Notes: generated by a model not told the origin, from the letters alone. Counted from the stretch's first letter, positions 1-11,160 are shown. The stretch: 64,000 nt of DNA from Typhlomys cinereus (GCA_023101885.1 JALPQD010000294.1:547501-611500); one strand, 5' to 3'. Program-made: numbers and translations.

Positions 1-92
1 GTGTGGTGTTTTTATATGGAATCCAGGATCTGAATTCAGGTCCTTCTGTTTGCAAAACAAAGTCTTAACCCCTGAGCCGTCTCTTCAACCCC
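1..92 (-). mobile_element. B2-like SINE, tRNA-related head, truncated by the window edge
   Basis: Read on the minus strand, the tRNA-like head runs from about 92 downwards, with the box A region near 70-85 and the conserved segment equivalent to 'gatccaggatctgaattcaggtcctt'. The rest of the element lies outside the window. Confidence 0.7.
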
Positions 93-412
93 TTCTCCTT
101 TTCTTATTCTTCCCCTTCTCTCTCTTCCTCCTCCTGCTCCCCCTCCTCCTTCACATAATCTTGGCTAGCCTTGAACTCCCTATAGAAACCCAAATCCCCC
201 AGTTAATGTTTGTCTTAGTCCCATTTTAAATGGAGCCCAGTTGTGATTAAGATGGTTCCCACATCTACATTTGCATCAGTGAAATGGATTAATCTACCAA
301 GCTGGCCTGACGGTCCTCTGTACAACTAAATTGAACACTAGTCCACTCCATATCCTGGCGGTAATCCAGTACCTCAGTGATTTAATATCTAACACCTACC
401 CATTATCCTCCT

Positions 413-604
413 TTGCTTCAATTCATCTGCTCATTCATCCATCCACATACACATCCATGCAACCACACACACACACCTATCCATCTGTTTATATGCTCAT
501 ATATACATACATACATACATACATACATACATAAAACCATTGACATACCTACCCACCTACACATCCATCCATCCATTCACCCATATATCCATTCATTCAT
601 GCAA

Positions 605-638
<34 letters not shown>

Positions 639-1260
639 CCATATATACATGCAGCCATCCATACACACACCCATACATCTATACATATGCCTACCCATCC
701 ATCCATCCATGCAATTATACATATGCCCACTTACACATGCAAACATCCAGTCAGTCACCAAACTACATATCCACCCATCCATTCATGCATAAAAATCATT
801 CATGCTCCCATAGCCATCCATATACCCACCCATCCATACTGCCATGCACATATGTACATACACTTATTTGCACATCGGACAACAATATGACCAACTATCT
901 ATACACATATCTATCCCTTTGTTCATTCACCAATCCACACCTAATCAACCATGTAGGCATCCATGTATTCATGTATCCATGTGTCCATCCATCACCCACA
1001 TACCCACTCACCCATTCGTGCATCCATTCTCACACATGCCAGCAATCTATTCATCCATCCACACACATCCATCTACCAATATACTCATATTCTGCATATT
1101 TATGCATCCATCCTTGCATTCATGCATCTATCCACTCACCCAACAATCTGTCCATCCATTCATCCATTCACCCACTCCACCAACCATGATACATATATCC
1201 ACCCATCCACACATTATCATTCCACCCACCTATTCTCCTTCCCTCATTTCCTTCCATTTT
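413..1260. repeat. Degenerate (CATC)n tetranucleotide satellite with (AC)n and (ACAT)n runs
   Basis: About 850 bp is dominated by CCATCCAT, CATTCATC and CACATC units. A pure ACATAC run lies at about 506-532 and an (AC)n run at 606-637. The long His/Ile/Pro/Ser-rich open frames here are products of the 4-bp periodicity and not genes. Confidence 0.9.
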
Positions 1261-1333
1261 TCTTTAACCCTATCTCAAATCCCAGCCAAGAAGGCATAGA
1301 CTCTCCTGAGTTCAGTCCTGCCCTGACTTTTCT

Positions 1334-1640
1334 TTTTTTTTTAATTTTTTATTTATTATTTATTCAATTGTGCATGTATGCATGTGTGTGCGTGTGTGTA
1401 TGTATGTGTGGATATGTATGTATGTGTGTGTAGAACCATGGACGAATTAGGAACCACCATGGACACCTCCACCTCCTCCTTGTTTACTCTGCCCAGGGAT
1501 TCACAGGCTCTGCCCTACCAGGACCAGAAACGCAGGCCGCCCCGCTTCTGCCCGGCATCTATACATGGGGTCTAGGATCCGAACTCAGGACCTTCCACCT
1601 GCAAGGCAGAGGCTTAACCCCTGAGCCACCTCGCCAGCCC
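1334..1640 (-). mobile_element. B2-like SINE, GC-rich subfamily, with perfect target-site duplication
   Basis: The element has its T-rich tail at the left (1334-1380), a GT repeat, the body with 'gaaccaccatggac' and the tRNA-like head ending at 1640. The 17-bp repeat CCTGCCCTGACTTTTCT flanks it perfectly at 1317-1333 and 1641-1657, so it inserted recently enough for the duplication to remain unmutated. Confidence 0.92.
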
Positions 1641-2008
1641 CCTGCCCTGACTTTTCTAGAGGAAATCCCATCACAACCCACTCCCTAAAGTCAGTCTGTG
1701 CCAATGCTGCTCTGGTCTGCAACTCTGTCCTGCTTTCTTCCTCCTCCACACTCATCACTCATTTATGATTAATCCTAGACCCTCCCACCCCAACATACCC
1801 ATGCCTACCTCACAATCCAGCTCCTGCCCCTCCAGGATGGATGAGTGGATGGATGAGTGGATGGATTGGCATGGGGGATCAGGCAGGAATTGAGAATGCA
1901 ACATGGGATGGTCATTTGGTGGTTCAGGGTGGAGCTGAGTGGAGCACCGTTTTAGGGTCAGGGTTGGGAACAGAGGAGGGTATGGGGTGAACAGTCCCAC
2001 TCCCTCAC

Positions 2009-3285
2009 CTTCTCCTGGAGCATTCTGCTGAGGTCCCCACAGGGTGCGTACTCCTGGGCAAAGGCAAAATGTCGAGGTGTCTGCAGTGGCCATCCCAGGG
2101 TCTGCAGCAGGCCAGGATGAGAGGAGACGCAGCGGCCCACACAGAACTCCCTCAGAAAGGTCTTTCTCAGAACAGCATCCCGGCGGAGAAGCTTAAGAGC
2201 CACAGTTGGACCTGCATAAGATGATGGGAGTCAGAAGACCACTTGGTATGCTCTGACTCCACTGTAAGACCTTAGCAAATCACTTAACCTCTCACAGGCC
2301 AGACAAGTGTCTCCATCGTGAAGGGTGGGCTGGAAGATGCCTTCTCTGTCATTCCTTCCTGCTCTGCTTGGGACTGCTGTGTGGCCCCATGCCACTGCCT
2401 CACCCTTTCTGATGCTTGGTTTTCCCACTGGTGACTTGATTTCCGCTCTTGTATTCCTGCCTCTCTATGGGACTCAGGTCTCTAGGGAGGGGCAACTTGT
2501 GTCTCCCAGATCACAGAGCTCAAAATATCCCAAATTCCCACCAGATCTGGCTCATTCCTGGTGATTCTCCACCATGATGAAAAGAATTTGGAGTCTACCC
2601 CCTGAATGGCTGGACTCACCCCCTTGTCGAGGCTGGGCCAGGAGCACCCGGCCATAGGAACCGGAGCCCAGCTTTCGAATGAGGCGGTACTGAGCACGCA
2701 GACTCCTCAGCGAAGTCACCCTGCTGGCTGTCAGCTCCACGAGCCGCTGGAGGGTTGTGGCTGTATCCTCCTGTAGGAGAGGAGGTGGAGCGGTGAGGAG
2801 CAGGTCTGGGGTCTGTGAGGACAGGGAGGTTGGAGGCCGCCCCCAGGGCCCAGCTGTGGAGGCAGGAGACAGGGGTCAATGTCCCCAGAGAGAAGGATGA
2901 CTCACAGTGAATCACCCAGCCTCGCAACACCTGTTTTTGTGTCCTGGCAGAGTTAGGGGTCTTTGTTTGTGGGGTTTCATCTGCAGAAAGCGGCCAGAAG
3001 CCCCCTTCCCGGAAGCCCTAACACAGACTGCATTCTAAGCTTACACGACCCCTTCATGTCTACCCCATCTCTCCCTCGTCCACTGCCCTGTTGTCACAAT
3101 ATTTGCCCTCTGAGGGTCTTGGACTTTCTGGGTCATCGGATTTGCAGCCATCTCCCTCCCTCTGTCTGGGTTTCTAGACCTTTCTCTGATGCTTACCCAC
3201 CCTCTCCGTCTCTCTGCCTCTCTTCTGTCCCGCTTCTCACCTCTGCGCCCCCATCCTCAGGGGTCTCCCGAGACCTGTACTCCAT
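2009..3285 (-). CDS. SBK3: SBK3, SH3-domain-binding kinase family member 3 (5' part; gene runs off the left edge)
   Basis: This is a putative serine/threonine kinase of the SBK family. Three coding exons read on the minus strand: 3285-3241 (15 codons from ATG), 2770-2620 (151 nt) and 2211-2009 (203 nt). Every junction has AG/GT sites (donors GTGAGA, GTGAGT, GTGAGG; acceptors CTACAG, TGCAG). Phases join cleanly to give 133 codons. The protein shows the glycine-rich loop GSGSYGRVLL, the VALKLL segment with the ATP-binding lysine, and FLREFCVGRC and FAFAQEYAPCGDL, all as remembered for human SBK3 (359 aa). SBK2 differs clearly in these segments. The exon with the catalytic loop and DLG-type motif is not in the window, because 1-2008 holds only repeats and non-coding sequence. 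It must lie beyond position 1. No 5' UTR exon was identified. Confidence 0.93.
2245..2335 (+). mobile_element. MIR-like fragment in an SBK3 intron
   Basis: The stretch 'accttagcaaatcacttaacctctcacag' resembles the 3' half of MIR (the CTTAACCTCT block). The rest of intron 2 (2212-2619) shows no repeat. Confidence 0.45.
3241..3285 (-). CDS. SBK3: SBK3 first coding exon
   Basis: Fifteen codons, MEYRSRETPEDGGAE, are followed by a GTGAGA donor at 3240-3235. The next exon continues with EDTATTLQRLVEL. The similarity to the start of human SBK3 (an acidic ETPEDG stretch joined to EDTATALQ) and the phase-0 fit support this very short exon, which has no long ORF of its own. Confidence 0.85.
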
Positions 3286-3289
3286 CTCA

Positions 3290-3611
3290 GACCCTCAAGC
3301 AGGCACCCCTTATCTGGACTCTTCTTCTTACAAGACAAACCAAGCTCTGAGACCCTCAGAACCCCACAGTGGGGGCGAGGTCCTAGCTTGGCAGAGCTCC
3401 ACGGGAGCTGTCTGAGGGTCCCTTCTAGCTCCCTCTGTGTCTGAAAGAATCTTCCAGGCCCCAGAGATTGCTTGAGTTTGCTTTGTTTCTGTCACCCTTT
3501 GGGGGCGTGGCACCTTCGGTATCTCCTGGATTACGTATTTATTTGCTCCTTCTAAACCCTTCCTACCCTCTTGCCAACCTTGAGCACTCTGTCTCCTGCT
3601 TTTGGACACTA

Positions 3612-3656
<45 letters not shown>

Positions 3657-3836
3657 TGTTCGGATAGCTCTTTCTCTATCTCTCAGTTTTCCTCATCTCT
3701 CTCCCTATAACTTTAAACTTTGCCTGTTTTCCTGCCTGCTTGTTTATCTCTGTCTGTCTGCCTTTCTGCCTGTTTGTCTGTCGGTTGGTCTTTATTTGTG
3801 TGTCTCTTTCTATCTCTGTGTCTGTCTCTGCCTGCT

Positions 3837-3898
<62 letters not shown>

Positions 3899-5116
3899 CT
3901 TGAGTAAATCCCTCTGTTCTGTCTCTGTGTCTGTCCACACTGTTTCCCTGTTTATCAAGTGGGTCTGCTATGACGTGTCCCCCACTCTCTGTTCAGTGCC
4001 TCCCCTTCTTTCTCTCTGGAAGTCTCTGCTCGTCCCCCTCCCCCCAGGTCTCTGCGCCTCTCTTTGTTCCAACTATCTCTTAGAGCTTTTTGTCCCTCCC
4101 TTTTTCTGGGCAGAGGTGTGTGTGACAGCTCAGAGACAGAGACATCCTGTCCCCCACTACACACCTCCCTCACCTCCCTGACCCGCTGCCCCCTCCCTCC
4201 CCCTTCCAAACTTAGACCGGCTTGGACTCCTGGGCATTGCTCCCAGGACAGAGGGGACAAACATATTGTGAACCCCCAAGGGCCAAGCCTGAGGGCAGAA
4301 AAATAACAAGGGGGGAGACCCATTCACAGCCTTCACTAGAGTAACAGGCCCAGCTCCGACCTTCCTGAGAGCACTGAAATAGGAGTCAGGGCTGTTTCCA
4401 CAGTGGAGCCTCTTAATCCAAGCCTTAACCCCAGTCCTTTTCCCTCAGACCCAGGGGTCCTGATCCCCAGCCCTCCTCCCTCAGACTCAGGGGTTCACCC
4501 ATCCCTGGGACTGAGGAGCTGAGGTTTTGGGATCATACTGGGTGATTATGTGTGTCTTGTGCTACACTCCTGCCCTGCCTGGCTTGCACAGGGGGCTACA
4601 CGCTGGCCTGTGTAATGTCATGGTGCCAGGCTTTCTCTCAGCCTGGGGAGCAGGAAACTGAGGTTCCGAGAGATGGATCGCCTTAAGCAGGGTCAGAGGG
4701 AGCCATGCCAAGCCTGGGTGACTCACAGCCCTGACGTGGGCCTCACTCGAGTTTCCACTACTACTACAGCTTGCTATTAATAAAGTCACAGCAACACAGC
4801 TCTCGCAGGTTCTGGAAAGATCCCCGAGCTGACTGGGGTAGTTGCCCCCGAAGGAGCTTGACCAGGCTGGATAAGGGCAAAGGTAGAACTTCCTTCACTC
4901 ACTGTATCTTTCTGAGTTCCTTTAGGAAAAATGTACAAATGCACAAAGAAATCAACAGAACACTATCATCAGTTGCCTCCCTCTCCAGCGTTCCCATTCT
5001 GTCCTGTTCATATAATGATTTCTCCTCCGTTCCCTGGGGAGACAGATTATCTTAAAACAAATGTCATCTTAAGAATGATGATAGCACCTTTTTGGGGTCT
5101 GTTTTAAAATACTCCG
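3290..5116. other. SBK3 5' flank: simple repeats and unique sequence
   Basis: Holds a (TGTC)n run at about 3614-3650, a pyrimidine-rich stretch to 3900 with pure (CT)n at 3847-3896, and unique sequence to 4600. A MIR-like 3' fragment ('gaaactgaggttccgagag') lies near 4640-4720. No further SBK3 coding exon is needed upstream of 3285; a promoter could not be recognised. Confidence 0.6.
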
Positions 5117-5275
5117 GTAGGGCCAGCAAGGGAGCTCAGAGGGTAAAGGTACTTGCTGCCAAGTCTGATGATTTATCTTCAAATCCCCAGAATCCACATA
5201 GAAAGAATCTATTCCACAGATGAGTCCTCTGACCTTCACAATGCTCTCCTTCCCCCCCTCTCATACACACACACC
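5117..5275 (+). mobile_element. B3-like SINE, degenerate
   Basis: The head 'ggccagcaagggagctcagagggtaaagg' is followed by 'caaatccccagaatccacat' and 'tcctctgaccttcaca'. These match the layout of rodent B3-type elements seen elsewhere in the window. Confidence 0.6.
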
Positions 5276-5285
5276 AAACAAAAAA

Positions 5286-5508
5286 CAGGGTTATAGAGGT
5301 GGCTCAGGGATTAAGCCTCTGCCTTACAAATAAAAGGATCTAAGTTCAGATCCCAGATCCCACATGAAAATACGGGATGGAAATGGTGGTGTTCTGCACT
5401 TTCAGGCCTAGAAGACTGAGCTTGGGAAATCCCAGAGCAAAGTAATGTGAGGTAGAAGCAATCTAGGATGATTCCTGATGTCACCCTTGGGCCTCCACAA
5501 ACACATAC

Positions 5509-5542
<34 letters not shown>

Positions 5543-5595
5543 CATATACCACAGATACACATGCGAAAATAAAAATAAATAAAAATAGATAAATA
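5286..5595 (+). mobile_element. B2-like SINE, older subfamily
   Basis: The tRNA-like head has box A 'gaggtggctcagggatt'. It is followed by the older body with 'cctagaagactgagcttggg', 'atgattcctgatgtcaccctt', a (CA)n run at about 5513-5538 and an A/T-rich tail. Confidence 0.85.
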
Positions 5596-5679
5596 ACCAC
5601 TTGTAACCATGTCTGAACACAATTACTCTAAAAGTAAGGAAAATGTTCAGGTCCCATCTAGCCACATTCATGTTATAAT

Positions 5680-6269
5680 GCTTTTTTAAATGCACATACA
5701 CCAGTACTTTATGTACAATAGAGGAATGGGGAAGGGGAAGTGAAAGAATAGAGAAAACTATACTGTAGTAGTCAGGATGAGGTGGAACCAAATAGCGGCT
5801 TCTAATTGAGAATGTATTCTTGGTCTATAACAAAATTCTGGAGTAAAGTAGCAGGTTCCCTTTTTAGTGGACACCTCCTGTTTGCCGCTGGAACACATCA
5901 ATTGTGTCTTTATCCATTTCCAACTGTGCGTGTGTGTCTGTTTCATTGATTGGTTGCCCATCAAATCGAAATCTGATCTGCCTCACTGACAAACCCTGTC
6001 GCTCACAATAGGCTTTCATTAGTTGACTCCGTGGTGTGTGCCTCTTCATCTTAAACTGTACCACAGAGCCATCCTGCCTGGCCACCTTCAAGTTAATGTG
6101 ATCATTGTTCTCAGTCTTCACTCCTTCCTTGGGTTTCTCGTCTGCCACCGCCACCTCGAGTGCCCGAGACTCCGCAGCTGCCGCTTCACAAAAGAGGCAC
6201 CGGGTCCACACCGAAGGAGCGCACAAGCTGCGCCCGGAGCGGCCGAAGAAGGAGGGGGCAGCGGTGCAC
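5680..6269 (-). pseudogene. SUMO2P: SUMO2 processed retrocopy
   Basis: SUMO2 encodes a ubiquitin-like protein modifier. This intronless minus-strand copy aligns across the 5' UTR, the coding region (6148-5864) and part of the 3' UTR, ending in an A-rich tract (T-rich at 5681-5687 on the plus strand). The frame is open for 94 residues, with [31 protein letters not shown] and the terminal QTGG intact. The initiator ATG has become GTG at 6148-6146, although the frame is open upstream to an ATG at 6226. Seen differences from SUMO2 include G to R before QDGSVV, L to R and K to Q in HTPLSK, P to H in TDTPAQ, and loss of one residue in the acidic MEDED segment. An 18-bp duplication (CCACATTCATGTTATAAT, one mismatch) flanks the copy at 5662-5679 and 6270-6287, proving L1-type retroposition. 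A translated product is possible but unsupported. Confidence 0.95.
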
Positions 6270-6301
6270 CCACATTCATGTTATGATACTTTAAAATCAG
6301 A

Positions 6302-6571
6302 TAGTAGGCCAGTGAGACGGACCTGTGGGCTAAGGTGCGTGCTTAAAAACCTGATGACCTGGGGCTGGAGAGGTGGCTCAGGGGTTAAGCCTCTGCCTTG
6401 CAGGTGGAAGGTCCTGAGTTCGGATTCCAGATCCCACGTATAGACGCCGGGCAGAAGCAGAGGCGGCCTGTGTTTCCGGTCCTGATAGGGCAGAGCCTGT
6501 GAATCCCGGGGCAGAGTAAACAAGGAGGAGTTGGAGGCGTCCATGGTGGTTCCTGAATTCGTCCGTGGTTC

Positions 6572-6608
<37 letters not shown>

Positions 6609-6763
6609 CACACGCGCGCGCACGCACAATTGAATAAAAAAAAACAAAAAAACAAAAAAACCTGGTGACCAGAGTTTGAACCCCGGGAGTCCACATGGTG
6701 GAAAGAGAGAACTGACTTCTGAAAGTTGTCTTCTGACTTCTAACTGTAAGCTGTAGCATACAT

Positions 6764-6812
<49 letters not shown>

Positions 6813-6835
6813 CTCTCTCTCCCTTGATATTCCCT
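6302..6835 (+). mobile_element. B3-like SINE split by a younger SINE
   Basis: The head (6302-6359) and the remainder (6661-6835, with 'gaaagttgtcttctgacttctaact' and a long (CT)n tail at 6765-6808) are separated by the element at 6361-6655. The duplicated target AAAAACCTGATGACC (6345-6359; one mismatch at 6656-6670) lies inside the host element. Confidence 0.8.
6361..6655 (+). mobile_element. B2-like SINE, GC-rich subfamily, nested
   Basis: Complete element from 'ggggctggagaggtggctcagggg' through 'gtccatggtggttc', a (CA)n run and 'caattgaataaaaa'. It is inserted in a B3-like SINE with a 15-bp target duplication carrying one mismatch. Confidence 0.92.
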
Positions 6836-6912
6836 GAACCTTGGGGTATAGGAGAGTGATTGAGATGTTCTGTTTAGGGCGAAATGGCTACTTTCTTCAT
6901 AAGTACACTTTC

Positions 6913-7149
6913 TGGGCTGGAGAGATGGCTCAAGGGTTAAGACTCTGTCTCCAAACAGAAGGTCCTGAGTTCAGATTCCAGGTCCTACATAAAAAACTGC
7001 TAGGTGGAAAGTCCAGCTGCCTGCACTTCCAGCCCTGGTAGGTGGAGCCTGGGAAATCCCAGAGCAAAGGAAGAAGGAGGTAGAAGCAATCCAGTTTGAT
7101 TCCCGGAGTCACTTTTGATCCTCCACAGGGACACACAGTGCCCTCTGAG

Positions 7150-7180
<31 letters not shown>

Positions 7181-7190
7181 TAAAAAAAGT
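6913..7190 (+). mobile_element. B2-like SINE, older subfamily
   Basis: Head 'gggctggagagatggctcaagggttaag', body 'gcacttccagccctggtaggtggagcctggg', tail 'cacagtgccctctgaga' and (CA)n. Unique sequence follows at 7190-7427. Confidence 0.88.
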
Positions 7191-7427
7191 ACATTCACTA
7201 ATCTATCAATGGTCCAGCAAGTGCTCAGGAGCATGTCAGTACAATCAACCCAAATGAAACTCAGTGGGCCACACACGTAGAAAGACATAAAAGTTAGGAA
7301 GGAGAGTAGCAGGGAGCAATAAGGTTTGCAGTTGGAAAAGGAACGGGGATGGATGGGTAATATGGGGTGAAAATGACTTAAATTCATTGCATTCATGTAT
7401 GAAACTCTTAAAAATAAAATAAAAGTA

Positions 7428-7690
7428 GGACTGGAAAGATGGCTCAGAGGTTAAACTTTTGCCTCACAAGCAAAAGGATCTGCATTCAGAGCCCCAGATC
7501 CCACCTAAAAACACCAGAGGGAAATAGTGGTGGCCCTGGAAGGAGTCTGGGAAACCCCAGAGCAAACCAATAAGGAGGTAAAGCAATCCAGTGTGATTCC
7601 CCAAATCACCCTTGGGCCTCTACAGGCACACAGTGCCCTACACACCCCACATATCTACACACGCATATTTATAAAAATAAAATAAATAAA
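7428..7690 (+). mobile_element. B2-like SINE, older subfamily
   Basis: Head 'ggactggaaagatggctcagaggtt', body with 'aaaaacaccagagggaaatagtgg' and 'cacccttgggcctctacag', tail 'aaaaataaaataaataaa'. A B3-type tail fragment follows at about 7720-7830. Confidence 0.85.
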
Positions 7691-7839
7691 TGAAGAAATA
7701 AGTACACCGATAAATAAAAAAGTTGCCTTCTGACTCCCACACGGGCACATGCCTATGTATATGTGTATGTGTTCGAGTACACACACACACACACCCACAA
7801 TAAATAGATGTTAAAAAGTATTTAAAACCTAAAATAACA

Positions 7840-8585
7840 TAACATGATATGATGACATGTTACGCACTTGATGACAGGCCCTGGGCTCTCTGCCTTCTTT
7901 TTCTTAATTTATTCACCCACAGGTTTATGAAGTCCTCCCAGCATGCTCTGGGGAAGTGGTAGAATCATCTCTGGATACCAGCAGGACAATTGAGGCACGG
8001 ACAACAGTCATTCACAGAGCCAGAACTGGGGTCAGAAGAGATGAGCTCGCTCTGTGCTCCTAACACCAGGTGGCTTTAATGGGCAGAATTGGGGGGACTC
8101 TGGATAGGTGGTGTGAGCCTGGCAACTGCAGAGACACTGCTAAAGCCCAAAGGTCATGCTGGAGAGCCAGCCACCTGGGCCTCCCCAGAGGAGCCAGAAA
8201 GGGGCCCCCATTAGGCTTTCGGCTCACCCCAGCCCTCCCCCTCCCAGGCTCACTGATGATCCCCAGAGCTTTGCGCCTCCCCATTTAGCAACGGCTGCTC
8301 CTCGAGGTCACCCGGAGTGACCTCAGCACACAGGTGTGGCTTGGGGGGGATGGTTGACCATCCAGGCCTGGCCCAAGGGTACGCATACTAACACACGCGC
8401 CCCTCTTTTAAGCTGGGCTCTGTCCTCCTGCCTGCCAGCTCTCGAAGGCCCTTGACCCCTTTCTGGCTTTGTCATTTCCTGCCTGAGCTGGGGACCTCTA
8501 ATGAGTGTCCCGGTGCCTCTATGCCTCAGTTTCCTCCCCTGTGGGATGGAGGGACTTGTATCATTGTTAAAAAACAACAAAAAAA
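7840..8585. other. Non-coding stretch with MIR-like fragment
   Basis: About 7915-8040 resembles the 3' half of a MIR ('gacaattgaggcacggac', 'cagagccagaactggggtcag'). The remainder is moderately GC-rich unique sequence with no gene recognised. Confidence 0.4.
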
Positions 8586-8860
8586 GGGGCTGGAGAAGTG
8601 GCTCAGGGGTTAAGCCTCCGCCTTGCAGGCAGAAGGTCCTGAGTTCGCATCCCAGATCCCACGTATAGACGCCGGGCGGAAGCGGGGGTGGCCTGCGCTT
8701 CTGGCCCTGGTAGGGCGGAGCCTGTGAATCCCGGGGCAGAAAGACGTGGAGGCGTCCATGGTGGTTCACGAATTCGTCCGTGGTTCTACACACACACATG
8801 CACATGCGCACAGTTGAATTAATAATAATAAAAAACCCCAAAAAAAACAAAAAAAAAGAC
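8585..8860 (+). mobile_element. B2-like SINE, GC-rich subfamily
   Basis: Head 'ggggctggagaagtggctcagggg', body 'gacgccgggcggaagcgggg' and 'ggtggttcacgaattcg', a short CA run and an A-rich tail with AATAATAATAAA. Confidence 0.9.
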
Positions 8861-8878
8861 ATTCAATGTTTGTAATTC

Positions 8879-9130
8879 TGGAGTTGGGGAGATGGCTGGG
8901 GGGCCAAGCCTCTGACTCCCAAGCAAAAATACCTGAATTCTGATCCCAGATCCCATGTGAAAAAAGTGCCTGGAGGTAACCAACACTTCCGGCCCTGGAA
9001 GTTGGAGCTTGGGAGACCCCAGAGTAAAAGAATAAGAAGATAGAACAATCATCCAGGATGATTCTCGATGTCAACCTTGAACTTCCACAGGCCCACGCAG
9101 TCCTTCTATACACTCACACATATGTACACA
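8879..9130 (+). mobile_element. B2-like SINE, older subfamily
   Basis: Head 'ggagttggggagatggctggggggcc' is followed by 'cacttccggccctggaagttgg' and 'gatgattctcgatgtcaacc'. AT-rich unique sequence follows at 9130-9354. Confidence 0.8.
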
Positions 9131-9354
9131 TGCCCCCCAAAGATGTATCTGTAATGCATCAATCACACATATAGTAGTTCAGTGGTATAATAACTCACAT
9201 AATTAACAGTAGTTATTATTATAGCTGTATAAAAGATATATAGATACATTATATCTATACGAAAGCCGTATTTTAAATTACATGTAACAGGGTACCTAGC
9301 TAACGTACAGTGTATATTTACTCATGTATTGTTTATACGCAGCTTTCTTAAGCA

Positions 9355-9470
9355 CCTAGGCGTGGTGGCGCACAGCAGCACTGGGGAGGTAGAGGCAGGA
9401 GGGTCAAAAGTTTAAGGCCATCCTGAGGTCAGCCTGGCTACAACAGACCCTATTTCAAAATAAAACAGGT
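9355..9470 (+). mobile_element. B1 SINE
   Basis: 'aggcgtggtggcgcacagcagcactggggaggtagaggcaggaggg' and 'gaggtcagcctggctac' are diagnostic of a 7SL-derived B1. From 9480 to 10340 the sequence is non-coding with a (GTTT)n run at 9661-9682 and a GGA/GAA run at about 9697-9725. Confidence 0.85.
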
Positions 9471-10344
9471 ATCCACACACCGAAGATGCATGCTGGAAAC
9501 TAGCACTGTTATCCGCCACTCTGTTCTCAAACTCGTTCTTGTAACTTTCCAAATCTAATCACAGCTGGTACTGTCTGTCTTTTCTTTAAATCCTTCCCTT
9601 CCTTCCTGGAGTAGTCACCAGCTCAAATGAAATGTGTATTACTCTGATTTTCAAAAGAAATTTGTTTGTTTGTTTGTTTGTTTTTTCTTTTAAAGAAGGA
9701 GGAGGAGGAGGAAGAAGAAGAAGAAAATTTTAAAGTAAAAAGAAAGAAAAAAGAAAGCATTTTGCTACGTATGTATATAAATCTATCCCTATAAGGCATG
9801 GGGTTGCCAATTTTTAAATGTTGTATAAGTAATATCATGTCATGACCTTTCTACAAGTTGCTGTGACCTCCTGTGCTCAACACATGTTGTGAGGCTCCTG
9901 CCCTTTGCCTTGCTGGATGCTTCACAGTGGAGCATGTGCGCTCGCTGTCTTCCATGCAGTCAGTCCTCTGGACCAGGGATTTGGAAGATTTCACCTGCGC
10001 TGGGCTCAAGCAAGGTGCAAAGAATGTTCACTCAGGGGGTTGCTGTATGCTAATGCTTTTTCCCCTCCCCCTGCACTGGCTCAAAGTGAACGATACATTT
10101 CCACTAGTGCTTTAGCCTCCAAGGGGGAATTCTCTCCTCAGAGGAGAAAGCACGTGTGGCTGTCTCAGCTGTTGCCCCAAGACTTCATGGAATCGACTTT
10201 TTTTTAATCACACACCCTGTTGAGAGCCAAGCTAAAGAAGGTCCCATTACTGAGTGCAGGCAAAACTTCTGGCATTTGAATCCTGGTTGTTCCAAAATAA
10301 GAGGAACCAGAAGTGTAGAACAGACCCAGTTTTGAAAGGGAGAG

Positions 10345-10505
10345 TGTAAATCCAACCTGGTGGCAAATGTCTGTAACACTGGCACTTGAGAGGAAGAGGA
10401 AGGAGGATCAGGAGTTCAAGAGCTAGCCTCAGCTACATAGAGAGTTTGAGGTCAGCCTAGGCTAGATGAGACCTTGTCCCCAAACAAAACAAAACAAAAC
10501 AAAAA
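10345..10505 (+). mobile_element. B1 SINE, diverged
   Basis: 'cactggcacttgagaggaagaggaaggagg' and 'gaggtcagcctaggctagatgagacc', with an (AAAAC)n tail at about 10481-10505. Confidence 0.75.
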
Positions 10506-10513
10506 ACATGAAA

Positions 10514-10760
10514 CAGGGTTGGTAAGATGGCTAGGAGGTAAAGGTGCCTGCTGGCAAGCCTGGTGATCTGAGTTTGATCCCCAGAAACCTACAGAAGGAA
10601 AGAAGTGACTTCTGAAAGTTGTCCTTTGAGTTCCGTAGGTGTGCTGTGGCTCATGTACCTGTGCTTTCTCTCTAAAACAGAAAGGAAAAAAGGAAGAAAG
10701 GAAATAAAAAGAAGGAAAAGAATAGAAAAGAGAAAAAAGAAAAAGAAAGAAAGAAGTGGT
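10514..10760 (+). mobile_element. B3-like SINE followed by a purine-rich tail
   Basis: Head 'gggttggtaagatggctaggaggtaaagg', body 'gcctggtgatctgagtttgatcc' and 'gaaagttgtcctttgagtt'. An A/G-only stretch follows at about 10678-10756. Confidence 0.78.
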
Positions 10761-10869
10761 ATAAGCCAACTTCCTGATGATTTTTATATAAGCTCCATGT
10801 CGACATGATAGCAGTTTGACATGCCACCTGACTCACTGTTCACAGATTATAGTCCTTAACATTAAAAAG

Positions 10870-11160
10870 TAGGTTCTTGTAGTACTGGAAATCGAACCCA
10901 GGGCTTTCTACATGCTAGACAAGCCCTGCTGAGCCACACCCTCAACTCTTTGCTGGTAAAGTCTAGAAAAGTGCTCTGCTGCTGAGATGTGTCTCCAAAT
11001 CTTATTTTATTATTTTTTCATTTTGACATTTCTACTCTGTATCTTAGGCTGGCCTGAAACTCACCATGTAGCCCAGGCTGACTTCCAACTTGTGACCTGC
11101 TGCCTAGGCCTTCTGAGTAACTGCTGTTACAAGCTTGAGCCACTAAGCCTGCTTCTAACA
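10870..11160 (-). mobile_element. ID element and B1 SINE, both reversed
   Basis: 10875-10952 is a reversed ID-type tRNA-Ala-like sequence ('gaacccagggctttctacatgctagacaagc'). 11015-11155 is a reversed B1 ('aggctggcctgaaactcaccatgtagcccaggctg'). Confidence 0.7.

Noticed and set aside
413..1433. Several overlapping His/Ile/Pro/Ser-rich open frames
   Set aside because: They arise from the CATC-type tetranucleotide repeat, appear in all three frames and have no domain or homology.
8323..9113. Recurring frames with words like 'FCPGIHRLRPTRTRSAGRP' or 'GSGIRTQDLPPARQRLNP' at many positions
   Set aside because: These are translations of the B2-like SINE body and recur at every copy; they are not genes.
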